A stretch of 64,000 bases of DNA, taken from NCBI RefSeq assembly GCF_900110865.1, contig NZ_FOFD01000003.1, positions 496,001-560,000 of the forward strand, in the 5' to 3' direction. The notes below the pieces were generated by a model. It was not told where the DNA came from. It did not search any database and worked only from the letters and a program-made list of their open reading frames with translations. Origin of the DNA: Natrinema salaciae (GTDB taxonomy: Archaea > Halobacteriota > Halobacteria > Halobacteriales > Natrialbaceae). This document shows positions 9,504 to 18,230 of the stretch, in pieces. The translations under genes and the position numbers were made by a program. The first letter of the stretch is position 1; each line of letters opens with the position of its first letter.

Positions 9504-11675
9504 GTGTCCGAGACAGCCGGGTACATGCGCTTTTTCCCGTACGACCAGCCGTACGAGAATCAGCGCAAGGCGATGGACCGCATCTACAACTCCCTCCATC
9601 AGGGACGGGACGTCCTGTTCGAGGGGGCCTGCGGGACCGGCAAGACTCTGTCGTCGCTGGTCCCCGCCCTCGAGATCGCTCGCGAGCAGGACAAGACGGT
9701 CGTCATCACGACGAACGTCCACCAGCAGATGCGACAGTTCGTCGCCGAAGCCCGCGCGATCACCCGCGGCGAGTCCATCCGCGCGGTCGTCTTCAAGGGA
9801 AAGGCCTCGATGTGCCACATCGACGTCGGCTACGAGGAGTGTCAGGCGCTGCGGGACAACACCCGCGCCGTCGTCGACGCGGAGCGCGACCGCGAGCAAC
9901 TCGAGCGCCGACAGCGCGAACTCCTCGCCGAGAGCCAGGACGGCGACGGGTCGGCGGCCGACGCCCGCTCGGCGGTGATGGACGAACTCGAGGGCATCGA
10001 GGAGCGCCTCGACGACCTCGAGGAGCAGAACGTCTGTGACTACTACCGGAACAACCTGACCGAGGACACGGACGAGTTCTTCGGCTGGCTCTTCGAGGAC
10101 GTCCGCACGCCCGACGAGATCTACGAATACGCCGACCAACGGCAGTTCTGCGGGTACGAGCTCCTCAAAGAGGGGATCGAGGGCGTCGATCTGGTCGTCT
10201 GTAACTACCACCACCTGCTCGACTCCACGATTCGGGACCAGTTTTTCCGCTGGCTCGGCCGCGATCCCGACGACGTGATCGCCGTCTTCGACGAGGCCCA
10301 CAACGTCGAGGACGCCGCTCGGGAGCACGCCACCCGCACCTGCTCCGAGCGAACGTTCGACTCCGCACTGGACGAGCTCGCCGAGACCGACGATCCGCGC
10401 TCGGCGGACGCCGCGAACGTCCTCTCGGCGTTCCACCGCGCGCTCGTCGAGACCTACGAGGAGTCGTTCGGGTTCGGCGACCGCGAGCAGCTCGGCGAGA
10501 ACTGGTCCGACGTCCCCATCGCCAACGACGATCGGAAGGACGACCTCACCCTCGAGTTCCTCCAGCGCTACTCCGGACGGGGGATCGAGGACGATCTCGA
10601 GGCCGCGATGAAGCTGGGCCAGGAGTTAGACGAAGAGTACGAGGAAGCGTATCGAGAGGGCGAGACGGCCACGCGGACGGAGTGTCAGACCCTGCAGGCC
10701 GCGGCGTTCGTCAGCGCGTGGATGACCGAGGGTTCGAAGGAGGGGCTGTATCCGGTCGTCTCCGTCACTCGCGACGCCGGCACCGACGAGGTCTACGGGC
10801 GGGCGGAGCTGTACACCTGCCTCCCGCGGCAGGTGACCGGCGAGCTGTTCGACGAAGTCCACGCGACCGTCCTCATGAGCGCCACGCTCCAGCCCTTCGA
10901 CGTCACCGAGGACGTGCTGGGGCTCGAGGACGCGGTGACGATGGCCTACGGGCTGCAGTTCCCCGAGGAGAACCGCCGGACGTACGCCGTCGAGACGCCG
11001 CCGCTGTTCTCGTCGGATCGCGACGATCCCGCGGTTCAGGCGGAAGTCGCCGAGACGATCAGCGACGCCGTCCGCATGACTCCCGGCAACACGCTCGCCT
11101 TCTTCCCCAACTACGGCGAGGCGAGTCGGTACGCCGATCGGCTCGAGCGCCATAGCGACCGGACGGTCTATCTGGACGAGCCCGGCGAGTCCGTCGAGGA
11201 GCTCCGCAAGCGGTTCGTCGCGGACGACGACGCGGTGCTCTGTACCTCGCTGTGGGGGACCCTCGCGGAGGGCGTGAGTTTCGACGGGGACGACGCCCAC
11301 ACGGTGCTGGTCGTCGGCGTTCCGTACCCGCACCTGGACGACCGGGCCGAGGCGGTTCAGGACGCCTACGACGTGGCCTTCGACGGCACCGACACGGGCT
11401 GGCGCTACGCCGTCGAGATCCCGACGGTCCGCAAGACCAGACAGGCACTCGGTCGGGTCCTCCGGTCGCCGGCGGAGGTCGGCGTCCGCGCGCTGCTCGA
11501 CCGGCGCTACTCGCGGTCGGCGAAGTCGGATTTAGGCAAGTACAGCGTCAACGGAACCTTCCCCCACGAGGAGCGCGAGGAACTGATCGACATCGACCCG
11601 GCAAAACTCAAGTTCGCGATGCTCAACTTCTACGGCGGGCACGACGAATACGACGGTGAACCGCCGGCACCGTAA
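9504..11675 (+). CDS. XPD/Rad3-like iron-sulphur DNA helicase (DEAD_2 family)
   Basis: A 723-residue superfamily 2 helicase that should unwind DNA 5' to 3' in repair. Walker A is GACGTGKT (41-48) and the DEAH box is at 263-266 (VFDEAHNVED). Four cysteines placed between them, Cys104, Cys113, Cys178 and Cys216, fit the 4Fe-4S cluster of XPD proteins. The C-terminal helicase domain ends with motif VI RQALGRVLRSPAEVGVRALLD. The start is a GTG (VSETAGYMRFFPYDQP), chosen because FFPYDQPYENQ is the family beginning. The insertion between the second and third cysteines (about 130-175) is a charged coiled-coil-like stretch. Confidence 0.9.
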   Translation: MSETAGYMRFFPYDQPYENQRKAMDRIYNSLHQGRDVLFEGACGTGKTLSSLVPALEIAREQDKTVVITTNVHQQMRQFVAEARAITRGESIRAVVFKGKASMCHIDVGYEECQALRDNTRAVVDAERDREQLERRQRELLAESQDGDGSAADARSAVMDELEGIEERLDDLEEQNVCDYYRNNLTEDTDEFFGWLFEDVRTPDEIYEYADQRQFCGYELLKEGIEGVDLVVCNYHHLLDSTIRDQFFRWLGRDPDDVIAVFDEAHNVEDAAREHATRTCSERTFDSALDELAETDDPRSADAANVLSAFHRALVETYEESFGFGDREQLGENWSDVPIANDDRKDDLTLEFLQRYSGRGIEDDLEAAMKLGQELDEEYEEAYREGETATRTECQTLQAAAFVSAWMTEGSKEGLYPVVSVTRDAGTDEVYGRAELYTCLPRQVTGELFDEVHATVLMSATLQPFDVTEDVLGLEDAVTMAYGLQFPEENRRTYAVETPPLFSSDRDDPAVQAEVAETISDAVRMTPGNTLAFFPNYGEASRYADRLERHSDRTVYLDEPGESVEELRKRFVADDDAVLCTSLWGTLAEGVSFDGDDAHTVLVVGVPYPHLDDRAEAVQDAYDVAFDGTDTGWRYAVEIPTVRKTRQALGRVLRSPAEVGVRALLDRRYSRSAKSDLGKYSVNGTFPHEEREELIDIDPAKLKFAMLNFYGGHDEYDGEPPAP

Positions 11676-11754
11676 TGGAGTCTCGGACTGTCGGAGTATC
11701 GGTACGTCGGCACCGGTGTGCGGGCAGTCGGTCGTCGCCCGCTCGAGCGGGGAG

Positions 11755-12303
11755 CTACGACGGCAGCGAAATGCGACTCACCGGGAGCTTGTAGGTCCCG
11801 TCCCAGAACTCGAGTTCGCTGACCGTCCACTGGATCGGCTCGAGCTCCCGGTCGGCCAGTCGGGTCGCGGTCTCGAGGTCGCCGCCGCGAGCGAGCGTCA
11901 CGTGCGGAACGTAGTCGGCTCCCTCGAGTCCCGCGACCGGCTCGAAGGCGTCGGTGAGATCGGCGTGGATCCCCTCGAGGCCGGGACTCTCGACGGCCAG
12001 ATAGACGACGGGTGCGGAGCCGAGCGGCGGGTCCTCGAAGTAGTCGATGCCGGTGATCGCCGCCTCGACGGCGGGGGTCCCCTCGAGCGCGCGGTGGGCG
12101 CGGTGCTGGAGCTGTGCGACGTGATCGGCCTCGCCGAGCCGCTTGAGCAGACACGAGTGGTCCTCGCGGACGGTGTCGAACCCGATCAGATCGGGATGGA
12201 GCCGGTTCGCGAGCTGTCGAACGCGACCGGGAACCGGGACGTTGACGCTGTACACTTCGTTCGGTAGTGGGGCGATGCGACAATCAGTCTGGCGGTCGCT
12301 CAC
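11755..12303 (-). CDS. 2H phosphoesterase (LigT / 2'-5' RNA ligase-like)
   Basis: A 182-residue protein with the fold of the LigT/2H superfamily, whose members act on 2'-5' or cyclic phosphate linkages in RNA and nucleotides. The second signature HVTLARGG is clear near residue 133. The first is less orthodox, with HSCLLKRL near residue 49 in place of HxT, so a Cys takes the usual Thr/Ser position. Length is normal. It is convergent with the helicase gene, 79 bases away. Substrate unknown. Confidence 0.75.
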   Translation of the reverse strand: MSDRQTDCRIAPLPNEVYSVNVPVPGRVRQLANRLHPDLIGFDTVREDHSCLLKRLGEADHVAQLQHRAHRALEGTPAVEAAITGIDYFEDPPLGSAPVVYLAVESPGLEGIHADLTDAFEPVAGLEGADYVPHVTLARGGDLETATRLADRELEPIQWTVSELEFWDGTYKLPVSRISLPS

Positions 12304-12327
12304 GATGGATGCAGGTCGGCGGCCGCC

Positions 12328-12522
12328 TCAGAGCCGATCGAGCAACCAGAGGACGATCAGGACCGCGATCGCCAGCTGGACGAGTACGAAAAACGGGCCG
12401 AGCAACCCCGCGATACTGCCGAGTATCACCTGGACGATCTCGAGGACGAGCAAAACGGCGATCAGTCCGAGGACGATCTTCAGCAGCGTTTCGACCTCGA
12501 GTTCGCCACGCGTGTCGAGCAT
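12328..12522 (-). CDS. Small membrane protein, two predicted spans (64 aa)
   Basis: It begins MLDTRGELEVETLLK and then has two hydrophobic segments, IVLGLIAVLLVLEIVQVIL and GPFFVLVQLAIAVLIVLWLL, separated by GSIAGLL. The frame is open upstream but this ATG gives the compact form. It belongs to a common haloarchaeal class of small membrane proteins of unknown function. The gene lies between, and opposes, the HTH membrane protein gene. Confidence 0.6.
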   Translation of the reverse strand: MLDTRGELEVETLLKIVLGLIAVLLVLEIVQVILGSIAGLLGPFFVLVQLAIAVLIVLWLLDRL

Positions 12523-12607
12523 ACCTTCACGTTCGCGTGAGTGTGTAAAAAGTACATCGCACCGCGGTCGGAAAGACCTATTTAGGCGGCCACGGCATGT
12601 CCTCATA

Positions 12608-13747
12608 ATGGACGAGAGGGGGCTGCGGGCCCTGATCTGCGTGCTCGTGGTGGTCACGTGTTCGTTCGCGTTTGTCCCGGCGTCGACCGCTGATGCGTCG
12701 ACCGCCGACGTTTCGCGAGCGGCGCTACAGTCGGATTCGGACGACCAGTTGCAACTCGAGGACGCCGATCAGATCCATATCGACGTTGCGATCGCCGAGA
12801 ACGGTACTGCACAGGTGACGGTCGATTATCAGTTCCACATCGACGACGGGAACAGTTCCGCGGCGGAGTGGGAGGCGCTTCGGGAGGAGATCGACTCGAA
12901 CCAGGAGGAGTACACCGCTTCCGAACGGACGAAGTGGAACGAAACGCTCGCGGAGGGGCAAAACAGGACGGAGCGGGAGATGAACATCACGAACGTCTCG
13001 ATCACGACGGAGACGAACTCCGCACCGCGGGAGGTCGGCCACGCCGTGGTCACCTACCAGTGGTCCGACTTCGCGCTCGTACAACTGAACCGAATCGAGG
13101 CGGGCGCCGCGGTCTCCGGAATGACGCTCGACGATGGGACGACGTTACAGTTCCGCTGGCCGGAGACGTACGCGGTCGCTCGCAGCGAGGGCGAACCGCA
13201 GGTCGATCCGTCGCCGAGCGAATCGACCGACGGATCGGTCATCTGGAAGGGAAGCGAAGGGGTATCCTTTACCGAGGAGCAGCCGCGGCTCGTCCTGATC
13301 GAGAACGGAAACGAGACCGCGGAGTCGACGCCGTCCGACGAGGAGCCGACGGGGCCGGCGATGCCGTGGGTGATCGTCGTCCTGGCGCTCGCGTTACTGG
13401 CGACCGTCGGAGCCGTGGGCTGGCTGATCGGCCGCAAACGCCGGGACGACGCCGCGCCCGCGGTGGAACCGGAGGTCGCGCGACGGACCGACGGATCGAC
13501 TGAACCCGGACCGAACGCCGTCGACGGCCCCCCGCCGGAACTGCTGAGCAACGAGGAACGCGTTCTCCGCCTGCTCGAGCAGCGCGGCGGCCGGGTCAAA
13601 CAGCAGGAAGTCGTCTCGGAACTGGAGTGGACCGAGGCCAAGACGAGTCAGGTCGTCGGCGACCTCCGCGAGGACGACGAGATCGAGGTGTTTCGGATCG
13701 GTCGCGAGAACGTGCTGTCGCTGCCCGAGGAAGAGGAGGAGGAGTAG
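12608..13747 (+). CDS. Membrane-anchored protein with cytoplasmic winged-helix domain
   Basis: A 379-residue protein with a signal peptide or first span (residues 8-26), an extracellular beta-rich domain with many N-x-S/T sequons (about 45-235), one membrane span at 253-275 (MPWVIVVLALALLATVG), and a cytoplasmic winged helix at about 313-375. The last holds LSNEERVLRLLEQRGGRVKQQEVVSELEW-type sequence, cut here for length, and ends in a poly-Glu tail. This layout (outside sensor, single span, inside HTH) is known in haloarchaea and would let a surface signal act on DNA directly. A possible TATA-like CTATTTAGG lies about 30 bases before the ATG. Confidence 0.75.
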   Translation: MDERGLRALICVLVVVTCSFAFVPASTADASTADVSRAALQSDSDDQLQLEDADQIHIDVAIAENGTAQVTVDYQFHIDDGNSSAAEWEALREEIDSNQEEYTASERTKWNETLAEGQNRTEREMNITNVSITTETNSAPREVGHAVVTYQWSDFALVQLNRIEAGAAVSGMTLDDGTTLQFRWPETYAVARSEGEPQVDPSPSESTDGSVIWKGSEGVSFTEEQPRLVLIENGNETAESTPSDEEPTGPAMPWVIVVLALALLATVGAVGWLIGRKRRDDAAPAVEPEVARRTDGSTEPGPNAVDGPPPELLSNEERVLRLLEQRGGRVKQQEVVSELEWTEAKTSQVVGDLREDDEIEVFRIGRENVLSLPEEEEEE

Positions 13748-13849
13748 CGACGGCGACGTTCGCCGCTCGATCCGACACCGCGTTCGGCGGCCGCGCAATA
13801 CTTGCCACGCAGAAAGGGTTTAATACCGCCAGTTGGTAAGGAACCACCA

Positions 13850-13942
13850 ATGAGCCACTCCGTCGGCACGCCGATCGCCGTTCTCGGTACCGACGGGTCC
13901 GTCGCTCGGCGGCGACCGCGGCGACTCCGACCGGGCCTTTGA
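13850..13942 (+). CDS. Candidate 30-residue peptide upstream of argG
   Basis: ATG at 13850 opens MSHSVGTPIAVLGTDGSVAR, followed by a very basic C-terminus ending RPGL. A TATA-like TTTAATA at 13819-13825 lies 25-31 bases before the ATG, the correct spacing for leaderless expression, which is the main argument that something is transcribed here. It could be a regulatory leader for the arginine operon 147 bases downstream, an independent microprotein, or just a transcribed RNA. The rest of 13748-14088 holds no other gene. Confidence 0.35.
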   Translation: MSHSVGTPIAVLGTDGSVARRRPRRLRPGL

Positions 13943-14050
13943 GCCCGCACTATACTACTCCCCCTGTCCCGGTCCGTTCCAACGTTCCCGAAAGTACAGT
14001 ATATTCGGTTAGCAGACGCTCTACCTTTAATTTACGCAACTGAAACCAAT

Positions 14051-14059
14051 GAGTTTAAG
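14051..14059 (+). promoter_or_regulatory. Probable TATA box of the arginine operon
   Basis: GAGTTTAAG sits 30-38 bases before the argG ATG. It is the best-placed TATA-like element and would give a start site a few bases upstream of the gene. A second AT-rich element (CCTTTAATTTACG, about 14030) lies just before it. Confidence 0.4.
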
Positions 14060-14088
14060 TCCGTCCTGTGGTTTCACTCGAGTACGAC

Positions 14089-15327
14089 ATGACACGCGTT
14101 GCACTCGCGTTCTCGGGCGGCCTGGACACGACCGTCTGTGTCCCGTTGCTCGAGGAGGAATACGGATACGACGAGGTGATCGGCGTCACGGTCGACGTCG
14201 GCCAGCCGGCGTCGGAATTCGACGAAGCCGAAGAGACTGCCGAGGCGCTTGGCCTCGACCACTACGTCGTCGACGCGCGAGAGGAATTCGCTCAACTCTG
14301 TCTCGAGAGCGTTCGCGCGAACGCGACCTATCAGGGCTACCCGCTTGGAACCGCCCTCGCCCGCCCGGTGATCGCGGAAGCGATCCTGGAGGTCGCCGAG
14401 GAACAGGACTGTACCGGAATCGCCCACGGCTGTACGGGCAAGGGCAACGACCAGCTGCGCTTCGAGGCCGTCTGGCGGAGCTCGGACCTGGAGGTCATCG
14501 CCCCCGTGCGCGAACTCGGGCTCACCCGTGAGTGGGAACAGGAGTACGCCGCCGAGCGGGACCTCCCCGTCGAGGGTGGCAGCGGCGGCGACTGGTCGAT
14601 CGACACCAACATCTGGAGCCGCTCCGTCGAGGGCGACGACCTCGAGGACCCGAACTACGTCCCGCCCACGGAGATCTACGAGTGGACCAGCAACCCGTCC
14701 GACGAGACCGAAGAGATCGAGATCTCCTTCGAGAACGGCTACCCCGTCGCCGTCGACGGCGAGGAGTACGAGCCGGTCGAACTCATCGAGCACCTCAACG
14801 AGCTCGCCGGCGGGTACGGCGTCGGCCGCACCGACATGATGGAAGACCGCATGCTCGGGCTGAAGGTCCGCGAGAACTACGAACACCCCGGCGCGACGAC
14901 GCTGTTGAACGCCCACGAGGCGCTCGAGGGGCTCGTCCTGACACAGGAGGAGCGCCAGTTCAAACAGCAGATCGACCAGCAGTGGTCCCAGAAGGGCTAC
15001 GAGGGGCTGATCGACGCACCGCTCGTGAGCGCGCTCGAGGGCTTCATCGATGAAACCCAGAAGCGCGTCACCGGAACGGTCACGATCCGCTTCGAGGGCG
15101 GCCAGGCCCGTCCGGTCGCTCGCGACAGTACGTTCGCGGCCTACTCCGCCGAACACGCCTCCTTCGACACCGAGACGGTCGGGAAGATCACGCAGGAGGA
15201 CGCCACCGGTGTCGCGAAGTATCACGGCTTCCAGCGTCGCCTCGCGAACGAGGCGATCGCCGCCAACGCCGCGGACGAGGGCGTCGAACTCGCGACCGAC
15301 GGCAGCGGAGACGACGGAGAGGAGTAA
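14089..15327 (+). CDS. argG: Argininosuccinate synthase
   Basis: A 412-residue ATP-dependent ligase joining citrulline and aspartate into argininosuccinate. The PP-loop AFSGGLDTT is at residues 8-16, followed by VTVDVGQ and, further on, AHGCTGKGNDQLRFE and WSIDTNIWSRS, all family signatures. The start MTRVALAFSGG was chosen over a GTG 21 bases upstream because it matches the family N-terminus. It is the first gene of a nine-gene arginine operon and is followed 2 bases later by argH. Confidence 0.97.
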   Translation: MTRVALAFSGGLDTTVCVPLLEEEYGYDEVIGVTVDVGQPASEFDEAEETAEALGLDHYVVDAREEFAQLCLESVRANATYQGYPLGTALARPVIAEAILEVAEEQDCTGIAHGCTGKGNDQLRFEAVWRSSDLEVIAPVRELGLTREWEQEYAAERDLPVEGGSGGDWSIDTNIWSRSVEGDDLEDPNYVPPTEIYEWTSNPSDETEEIEISFENGYPVAVDGEEYEPVELIEHLNELAGGYGVGRTDMMEDRMLGLKVRENYEHPGATTLLNAHEALEGLVLTQEERQFKQQIDQQWSQKGYEGLIDAPLVSALEGFIDETQKRVTGTVTIRFEGGQARPVARDSTFAAYSAEHASFDTETVGKITQEDATGVAKYHGFQRRLANEAIAANAADEGVELATDGSGDDGEE

Positions 15328-15329
15328 CG

Positions 15330-16868
15330 ATGACCGAGGAGAACGCTCACGGCGACACACCTGCGTCCGAACCAGCGATCGAAGCCGACGGCGGTGACGA
15401 CGAGGGCGGTGACCGATCCACCGGTTCGCGATCCGACGGTGTCGTCCGCCGGGACCGCTTCAGTGGCGGCCCCGCCCGGAGCTTCCTCTCCTCGCTCCAG
15501 GCCGACGAGCGAATCTTCGAGGCCGACCTCGAGGTCGACCGCGCACACACCGTCATGCTCGCCGAGCAGGGAATCATCGCGGACGCGGTCGCCGGGCGGA
15601 TCCTGACCGCGCTCGACGCGATCGAGGTCGACGGCCACGGCACCTTGCCCGACGGCGAGGACGTCCACGAGGCCATCGAAACGGCCGTCATCGAGCGCAT
15701 CGGCGCGGACGGCGGGAAGATGCACACCGCGCGCTCGCGCAACGACGAGGTCGCTGCCTGCATCCGCTACCGCCTGCGCGAGGACGTGCTCGAAGCCGTC
15801 GAGACGACGCTCGCGCTGCGCGAATCGCTGGTCGAGGTCGCGGCCGCACACCGGGAGACGATCATGCCCGGCTACACCCACCTCCAGCCCGCCCAGCCGA
15901 CCACCGTGGCTCACTGGGCGCTCGCCTACGAGGGAGCCGTTCGCCGCGACACCGACCGCCTGCTCGATGCGTACGGCCGAATCAACGAGTCCCCGCTCGG
16001 CGGGGCCGCCTTCGCGGGGACGACCTTCGACATCGACCGCGAGCGGACCGCCGCGTTGCTCGGTTTCGAGGGGGTCGTCGAGAACTCGATGGACGCCGCC
16101 TCAAGCCGGGACTTCCTGCTCGAGACGGTGCAGGCGCTGTCGACGCACGCGACGACGCTGTCGGGGCTGGCGGAGGACGTGATCATCTTCGCGAACCGTG
16201 GCTTCGTCGATCTGTCGGACGACTACTCCTCGACGTCGTCGATCATGCCACAGAAGAAGAACCCGGACACGCTGGAACTCGTCCGCGCCGTCGCGGGCGA
16301 CGCGGCCGGCGGCGTTCAGGGGTTGACGACGACGCTCACGGGACTGCCGCGCGCGTACAACCGCGACCTGCAGCGGGCGACGACCCACGCCTGGCAGACC
16401 GTCGACGCCGTCGCCGAGGCGAGCGCGGTCGCGGCCGGCGCGGTTGCGACGGCCGACTGGAACGCGGAGACGCTCGCGGCCGAAGCCGGCGCGGGATTCT
16501 CGACGGCGACCGGCGTCGCCGACCTGCTCGCGGCCAACGGCCTTCCCTTCAGGACGGCGCACGAACTGGTCGCGATCGCCGCCGAGCATAGCGCGGACTA
16601 CGACGCGCTCGAGTCCGCCGCACAGTCAGTCCTCGGCGAATCGCTCGAGGCCCACGTCGATCCGGAGGCCGTCGAAGACGCGCTCGATCCCGCCGAGAGC
16701 GTCGCGAGCCGCGATTCGCAGGGCGGTCCCGCTCCCGAGGCGGTCGATCCGCAACTCGAGTCGGCCCGCGAGGCGATCGCGGCCGACGAAGACGCGCTCG
16801 CGGACCGCTCCGAGGGGCTCGAGGCGGCGCGCGAGGCGCTCCGTTCGGAGGTGAACGACTATGTCTGA
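15330..16868 (+). CDS. argH: Argininosuccinate lyase
   Basis: A 512-residue member of the fumarase/aspartase superfamily that splits argininosuccinate into arginine and fumarate. The superfamily signature SSIMPQKKNPD holds the catalytic loop; HTARSRNDE and GYTHLQPAQPT are the other active-site segments. The N-terminus carries an acidic, family-untypical tail of about 40 residues (MTEENAHGDTPASEP onward) before the conserved RRDRFSGG; a shorter start is possible but no nearer ATG exists. The C-terminus is extended with an acidic Ala/Glu-rich region. Only 2 bases separate it from argG. Confidence 0.96.
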   Translation: MTEENAHGDTPASEPAIEADGGDDEGGDRSTGSRSDGVVRRDRFSGGPARSFLSSLQADERIFEADLEVDRAHTVMLAEQGIIADAVAGRILTALDAIEVDGHGTLPDGEDVHEAIETAVIERIGADGGKMHTARSRNDEVAACIRYRLREDVLEAVETTLALRESLVEVAAAHRETIMPGYTHLQPAQPTTVAHWALAYEGAVRRDTDRLLDAYGRINESPLGGAAFAGTTFDIDRERTAALLGFEGVVENSMDAASSRDFLLETVQALSTHATTLSGLAEDVIIFANRGFVDLSDDYSSTSSIMPQKKNPDTLELVRAVAGDAAGGVQGLTTTLTGLPRAYNRDLQRATTHAWQTVDAVAEASAVAAGAVATADWNAETLAAEAGAGFSTATGVADLLAANGLPFRTAHELVAIAAEHSADYDALESAAQSVLGESLEAHVDPEAVEDALDPAESVASRDSQGGPAPEAVDPQLESAREAIAADEDALADRSEGLEAAREALRSEVNDYV

Positions 16869-17030
16869 GGCCCCCGCTCGAGCGCCGAGACCGAGCCCGC
16901 CCGCGCAGCCGCGGCCGGTCGATCGGTCGGTCCGACGACGATCCCCGCGAGGGGACTAGATACCTACTTCATGATATGTCAAATTAAAATTGCTCGGAGA
17001 CGGTCTCGAAGCTTCGTTAGAGGGTAGTGC

Positions 17031-17044
17031 AGTATTGTAATACT
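17031..17044. promoter_or_regulatory. Palindromic operator candidate upstream of lysW
   Basis: AGTATTGTAATACT is a perfect 6-bp inverted repeat around GT. It lies about 20 bases upstream of a TATA-like GGCTTTAAGG (17060-17069), itself about 30 bases before the lysW ATG. This suggests an internal promoter of the arginine operon with a dimer-binding site. In Sulfolobus an Lrp-type regulator (LysM) acts at the lysW promoter; that parallel is only an analogy. Confidence 0.45.
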
Positions 17045-17095
17045 TCTGTTAATTTCGAAGGCTTTAAGGGAACCGGGCTCCCAGTTGGAGGTACA

Positions 17096-17260
17096 ATGAC
17101 CGAATGCGTCGAGTGTGGGGCCGAGGTGTCCCTGCACGACGATCTGGAAGTCGGAGAGATTGTCGACTGCACGACCTGCGGCGCCGAACTGGAAGTCGTC
17201 GACACCGAGCCGCCAGTCCTCGAGCGGGCCCCCGAGCTCGAAGAGGACTGGGGTGAGTGA
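17096..17260 (+). CDS. lysW: LysW amino-group carrier protein
   Basis: A 54-residue acidic carrier that protects the alpha-amino group of glutamate (and of aminoadipate in lysine-making relatives) by forming an isopeptide bond to its C-terminal Glu. It has a zinc ribbon (CVECGAEVSL...CTTCGAEL) and ends in the diagnostic EDWGE. A strong Shine-Dalgarno-like GGAGG lies 7 bases before the ATG. Being preceded by 228 non-coding bases with a TATA-like element, it probably also has its own promoter. Confidence 0.95.
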   Translation: MTECVECGAEVSLHDDLEVGEIVDCTTCGAELEVVDTEPPVLERAPELEEDWGE

Positions 17261-17354
17261 CCTTGCAGACGGCCACGATACCGGCCCGCCCTGCACACAC
17301 GGCTCGAGGGACTCCCGACGAGTGCCTCGCTGACCCCACCCGGAGGTGGCTCGC

Positions 17355-18230
17355 GTGAACGTAGGCATACTCTATTCACGGATTCGCAAGGACGAGAAGC
17401 TCCTGCTGAGCGAGCTTCGCGACCGCGATCACGAGGTGACGAAGATCGACGTCCGCAAGCAGACGTTCGATATCTCGGAGACGCCCGCGGCGTTCGACGA
17501 CCTCGACATCGTCGTCGACCGCTGTCTCGCCACGAGTCGGAGCCTGTACGCCACGCAGTTCTTCGAGGCGTACGGCATCCCGGTGGTCAACAGCCACGAG
17601 ACCGCAGACGTCTGCGCGGACAAGGTGAAAAACAGCCTCGCGCTCGAGGCCGCGGGCGTTCCCACGCCCGCGACGAAGGTCGCCTTCACCAAAGAGACGG
17701 CCATGGCGGCCATCGAGGAGTTCGGCTACCCCTGCGTCCTCAAACCCGTCGTGGGATCGTGGGGTCGCCTGATGGCCAAGATCGACTCCGAGTCGGCCGC
17801 CGAGGCCATCCTGGAGCACAAGGCGACGCTCGGCCACTACGAGCACAAGGTGTTCTACGTCCAGGAGTTCGTCGACAAGCCGGGCCGCGACATCCGCGTG
17901 CTCGCCGTCGACGGCGACCCCGTCGCCGCGATGGTCCGCTCGTCGGACCACTGGATCACCAACGCCGCCAAGGGCGCGGAGACGGACGTCTTCGACCTCG
18001 ACGACGACGCACTCGAACTCGTCGAAAAAGCCAGCGACGCCGTCGGCGGCGGGCTGCTCGGCATCGACCTCATGGAGACCGGGGAGTCGTACACCGTCCA
18101 CGAGGTCAACCACACCGTCGAGTTCAAGGCTCTCGACGACGCCGTCGAGACCGACATCGCCGGCACCGTCGTCGACTGGCTCGAGACGAAAGCCGAGGCG
18201 GCCGATCCCGAACTCGAGGTGACCGCCTGA
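17355..18230 (+). CDS. lysX: LysW-glutamate ligase (ATP-grasp)
   Basis: A 291-residue RimK-like ATP-grasp ligase that attaches glutamate to the C-terminus of LysW. It starts with the family sequence MNVGILYSRIRKDEK. I chose the GTG at 17355 rather than the in-frame GTG at 17346 because GGAGG (17342-17346) is then 8 bases upstream and the family begins with this motif. ATP-grasp elements include KPVVGSWGRL, VQEFVDKPGRDIRVL and VHEVNHTVEFK. The gene, called argX in haloarchaea, overlaps argC by one base. Confidence 0.93.
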   Translation: MNVGILYSRIRKDEKLLLSELRDRDHEVTKIDVRKQTFDISETPAAFDDLDIVVDRCLATSRSLYATQFFEAYGIPVVNSHETADVCADKVKNSLALEAAGVPTPATKVAFTKETAMAAIEEFGYPCVLKPVVGSWGRLMAKIDSESAAEAILEHKATLGHYEHKVFYVQEFVDKPGRDIRVLAVDGDPVAAMVRSSDHWITNAAKGAETDVFDLDDDALELVEKASDAVGGGLLGIDLMETGESYTVHEVNHTVEFKALDDAVETDIAGTVVDWLETKAEAADPELEVTA

